Shown here one piece after another: positions 32,024-36,844 of a DNA stretch of 36,844 nt. The notes beneath the pieces were generated by a model. The model searched no databases, was not told where the DNA came from, and saw only the letters and a list, made by a program, of their open reading frames with translations. The stretch lies in contig JABMDL010000043.1 of NCBI GenBank assembly GCA_015903945.1, forward strand, positions 1 to 36,844, given 5' to 3'. Position numbers and translations under genes: made by a program. Source of the stretch: Nitrospira sp. Its GTDB lineage: Bacteria; Nitrospirota; Nitrospiria; Nitrospirales; Nitrospiraceae. Within the stretch, counting starts at the first letter, position 1, and every line of letters starts with the position of its first letter.

Positions 32024-32476
32024 ATGAAGTATTCCACCGTAGTGGCCGTCGCCGTCATTGCGTTGCTGGCGGCCGCAGGATGCGCCACCCAGCCGCCCGT
32101 TCAGTCGTCGGTGACGGCCGACTTTCAGAAGGACGCTCGGTCCGTTCTGGCGGGGGAATGGGAGTACGAAGACGGCGCGACGGTCATGCTCCGGCTGGAT
32201 AACCAGGGCAACGGTACCTATCCATTCAAAGACGGGCGGTTTGAAACGTCCCGGCTTGTCGACCACACCTGGGTCGGAACATGGTCTCAAAAGGAAAACG
32301 ACCGCGAGGGTGGCTTCTCCGTGAAATTATCCGAAGACTATTCGGAAGGTCAGGGAACCTGGTGGTACATTCGGATCGGCGCCGACCGGAGGCCCAGCCA
32401 AAAAGGCGGCACGTTCCGTCTCAGTAAGAAAGCCACCCTCACCAAGCGCGGCGATGACCGGCTTCCGACCCCTTGA
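32024..32476 (+). CDS. Small lipoprotein of unknown function
   Basis: A protein of 150 residues with signal peptide and lipobox LAAAGC (Cys20). The mature part is polar and looks like a small beta barrel or lipocalin-like fold (LAGEWEYEDGATVMLRLDNQGNGTY, TWVGTWSQKENDREGGFSVKL). Repeated W and G residues in a G.W...DG pattern suggest a fold common in small lipoproteins, but I cannot name the family. It stands 63 bases after the MEKHLA gene on the same strand and is convergent with the CysQ-like gene. Confidence 0.8.
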   Translation: MKYSTVVAVAVIALLAAAGCATQPPVQSSVTADFQKDARSVLAGEWEYEDGATVMLRLDNQGNGTYPFKDGRFETSRLVDHTWVGTWSQKENDREGGFSVKLSEDYSEGQGTWWYIRIGADRRPSQKGGTFRLSKKATLTKRGDDRLPTP

Positions 32477-32528
32477 TTCGGCTTTCGCTGCGTCGCTCAC
32501 ACGCACTCGGCGATCGGCTGGAGTTCCC

Positions 32529-33323
32529 TCATCCGCTCGTACCTGAAAGAGCTTGGAGTTGCCGGCGAACAGGACCCGGACAAGCCGGATGGGTCGCAAC
32601 AATGCCGCGATAGCGTGGGTCGGGCCGGTTAAACTCGAGCATCTGTCCGCTCCCGTCAGACATCGTTCCTCCCGTCTCTTCGATCAGCAGCGCTCCCGCC
32701 GCAACATCCCATTCGTTCTCCGGTTCGCAGGTGGCAACCGCATGGATCCGGCCGCTGGCGGCAAGGGCGAGAGCCCAGGCAATGGACCGCATGGGACGGC
32801 CGGCTGCATGGGCCTCCAGAGACTTGAATCGTCCGATGTTGTGCTCCCATGGACTAAGGGCAACCACTGGGTGCCCGCCGGTCAGCTGCTCCTGCCACAA
32901 TCCCGGTTCATCGTTCAAGAGGATTCCTCCGCCTCGCCTCGCGGAGAATAATTCGTTCGTCGAGGGATTGAAAATCGCCGCTACGACCGGGCGGCCTCGT
33001 TCAACGAGTGCCACGGAGATGCAAAACTCCGGCTCCCGGTTGATATACGCCTTGGTTCCGTCGATCGGATCGATCACCCACACCCGTGCTTTTTCAAGGC
33101 GAGCCGGATCGTCCGGTGATTCCTCCGACAGCCATCCATCGTCGGGAAACAATTCCAGCAAACGGTCTTGAAGAATCCCATTGACCGCCAGATCTGCAGA
33201 CGTCACCGGGGACCCGTCCGGCTTGATATGAATCTCGAAGCCCTGAGACAAAAGCCGGAGCGCCTCGGCGCCCGCCGTTGTGATCGCCTCGGTTACGATG
33301 CGCAGTTCACGATCCCACGTCAT
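32529..33323 (-). CDS. cysQ: Inositol monophosphatase-family phosphatase, CysQ-like
   Basis: Mg-dependent phosphatase of 264 residues. The metal site is clear: Glu in GWLSEESPDD (63-72), DPIDGTK at residues 85-91 and the late Asp206 in ENEWDVAAGALLIEETGG. The DPIDGTKAYI and EFCISVALVERGRP sequence favours CysQ, which splits 3'-phosphoadenosine 5'-phosphate to AMP during sulfate assimilation, over inositol or fructose-1,6-bisphosphate phosphatase. The substrate is inferred from the family pattern. ATG 33323 is the start. It is divergent from gcvP. Confidence 0.88.
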   Translation of the reverse strand: MTWDRELRIVTEAITTAGAEALRLLSQGFEIHIKPDGSPVTSADLAVNGILQDRLLELFPDDGWLSEESPDDPARLEKARVWVIDPIDGTKAYINREPEFCISVALVERGRPVVAAIFNPSTNELFSARRGGGILLNDEPGLWQEQLTGGHPVVALSPWEHNIGRFKSLEAHAAGRPMRSIAWALALAASGRIHAVATCEPENEWDVAAGALLIEETGGTMSDGSGQMLEFNRPDPRYRGIVATHPACPGPVRRQLQALSGTSG

Positions 33324-33506
33324 GCCGGCAGAGTACCAGGGCCTGTGCCAGAAGAAAAGGATCGCAGGACGAACGAGAGCGGGACTCCATGATGGGTTCG
33401 GATTACCTCAAAAAACCATCTTGGAAAAGGAAAAGTGCCATGGTAGGCTGCCACTCAGTATGAATTGCCGCCGCTCATCCCACTGAACAAAGGTACATCG
33501 ACTCCC

Positions 33507-36395
<2,889 letters not shown>

Positions 36396-36443
36396 TCCGC
36401 ATGACCCATAACGGCTTGTCGTGACATCACTTGCGCAACCGTT

Positions 36444-36574
36444 CCTCGTGAAGCGTATCTCGTATCTCACAAACCTGAGCTATGACTCACTGGTCACCAA
36501 TCATTGGAAGCTCCTCCGCCCATTGACCAATGACCTTTTCGCGCTTCACGCTTCACGAACGACGCTTCACGAGG
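36444..36574. repeat. Intergenic repeat region with inverted and tandem short copies
   Basis: CCTCGTGAAGCG (36444-36455) and CGCTTCACGAGG (36563-36574) are perfect 12-base complements. CGCTTCACG also occurs at 36542 and, overlapping, at 36549. Between them is a second imperfect inverted pair (GGTCACCAATCATTGG near 36493 and CCATTGACCAATGACC near 36519). The layout is that of a dispersed intergenic repeat that has grown by short duplications. The right arm runs into the ribosome site of the next gene. Confidence 0.6.
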
Positions 36575-36581
36575 AGGCCCT

Positions 36582-36844
36582 ATGACCGACATCGGACGCC
36601 GAGACTTCTTGGTGCGTACGGGTTTGGCCTTGGGGGTTGCGGTGTGGGCACAGGCGTGTCCTCGCGCGTTAGCCGATGAGCAGCCCGCGCAAAGTCGGTT
36701 CAACGATTGGGGTGATCTTCGGGCGCAGTTCAAGCTCTCTCCGCGGCTCATCCATCTCGCGGCATTCTTTCTTGCCTCCCACCCCACCCCGGTGCGCGAA
36801 GCGATCGAGCGGCATCGCACCGGCCTTGATGCGGATCCCATCGG
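36582..36844 (+). CDS. Tat-exported class V aminotransferase (isopenicillin N epimerase-like), start only
   Basis: Eighty-seven residues are visible before the window ends. The start MTDIGRRDFLVRTGLALGVA is a twin-arginine signal (RRDFLV). The mature part (WGDLRAQFKLSPRLIHLA, then HPTPVREAIERHRTGLDADPI) matches the beginning of class V PLP aminotransferases of the isopenicillin N epimerase/cysteine desulfurase-like group. The PLP Lys is beyond the window. GAGGAGG stands five bases before ATG 36582, partly inside a repeat arm. The substrate is unknown. Confidence 0.82.
   Translation, partial: MTDIGRRDFLVRTGLALGVAVWAQACPRALADEQPAQSRFNDWGDLRAQFKLSPRLIHLAAFFLASHPTPVREAIERHRTGLDADPI

Noticed and set aside
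33324..33506. Glycine riboswitch upstream of gcvP
   Set aside because: Glycine cleavage genes often have one, but I find neither the tandem aptamer core nor suitable stems in the 183 bases.

Overview
The window is 36.8 kb of GC-rich, gene-dense bacterial chromosome made almost entirely of housekeeping and cell-envelope genes. The gene set is most consistent with a Gram-negative bacterium of the Nitrospira lineage: lipoproteins with lipoboxes, a LolD/FtsX-type exporter next to tesA, a TgpA operon, an undivided glycine decarboxylase, a MEKHLA protein, and two inverted repeat elements of a kind I associate with Nitrospira genomes. The lineage is an inference from recognition of the proteins, not from a search. 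I see no tRNA, rRNA, CRISPR array, phage or transposase, and no defence-island signature.

Layout. 1-3173, minus strand: the rpmH-rnpA-yidD-yidC-mnmE block (mnmE cut by the window edge), read from a consensus sigma-70 promoter at 3219-3247. 3532-6614, plus: a coil-rich lipoprotein and three L,D-transpeptidase-like envelope proteins, the third without a catalytic Cys. 6701-13501, plus: a sugar-phosphate block pgi-pgl-glk-rpiA tightly coupled to an M1 aminopeptidase. pgi and pgl carry three single-base frame breaks between them. 13568-14752: a lipoprotein sugar dehydrogenase of the PQQ/GSDH fold. 14767-18951: the YbbP-like permease and YbbA-like ATPase (frame broken twice), divergent from tesA. 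19027-21374, minus: a 59-residue membrane protein, a SWIM zinc-finger coiled-coil protein and a ChaN-like lipoprotein. 21491-22804, plus: an unassigned protein with a methyltransferase-like motif. 22916-27221, plus: the MoxR-DUF58-transglutaminase operon, followed by corA. 28441-31034, minus: a small anchored protein, an imperfect inverted repeat, then leuD and leuC. 31433-36395: a MEKHLA protein, a small lipoprotein, a CysQ-like phosphatase (minus) and gcvP. After a second repeat region, a Tat-exported class V aminotransferase runs off the end.

How the parts fit. The left block couples ribosome protein, RNase P and membrane insertion functions. The 3.5-6.6 kb genes form an envelope/peptidoglycan group. 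Glk, Pgi, Pgl and RpiA together route glucose into glucose-6-phosphate, fructose-6-phosphate and the pentose phosphate pathway. LeuCD is the isopropylmalate isomerase of leucine synthesis, and GcvP is the decarboxylase of the glycine cleavage system.

Nothing here is a clearly new system. The best leads are the transpeptidase trio with a degenerate member, the SWIM-coiled-coil protein, the methyltransferase-like orphan, the two dispersed-type inverted repeats, and the cluster of frame breaks, which must be resolved as sequencing error or real decay.
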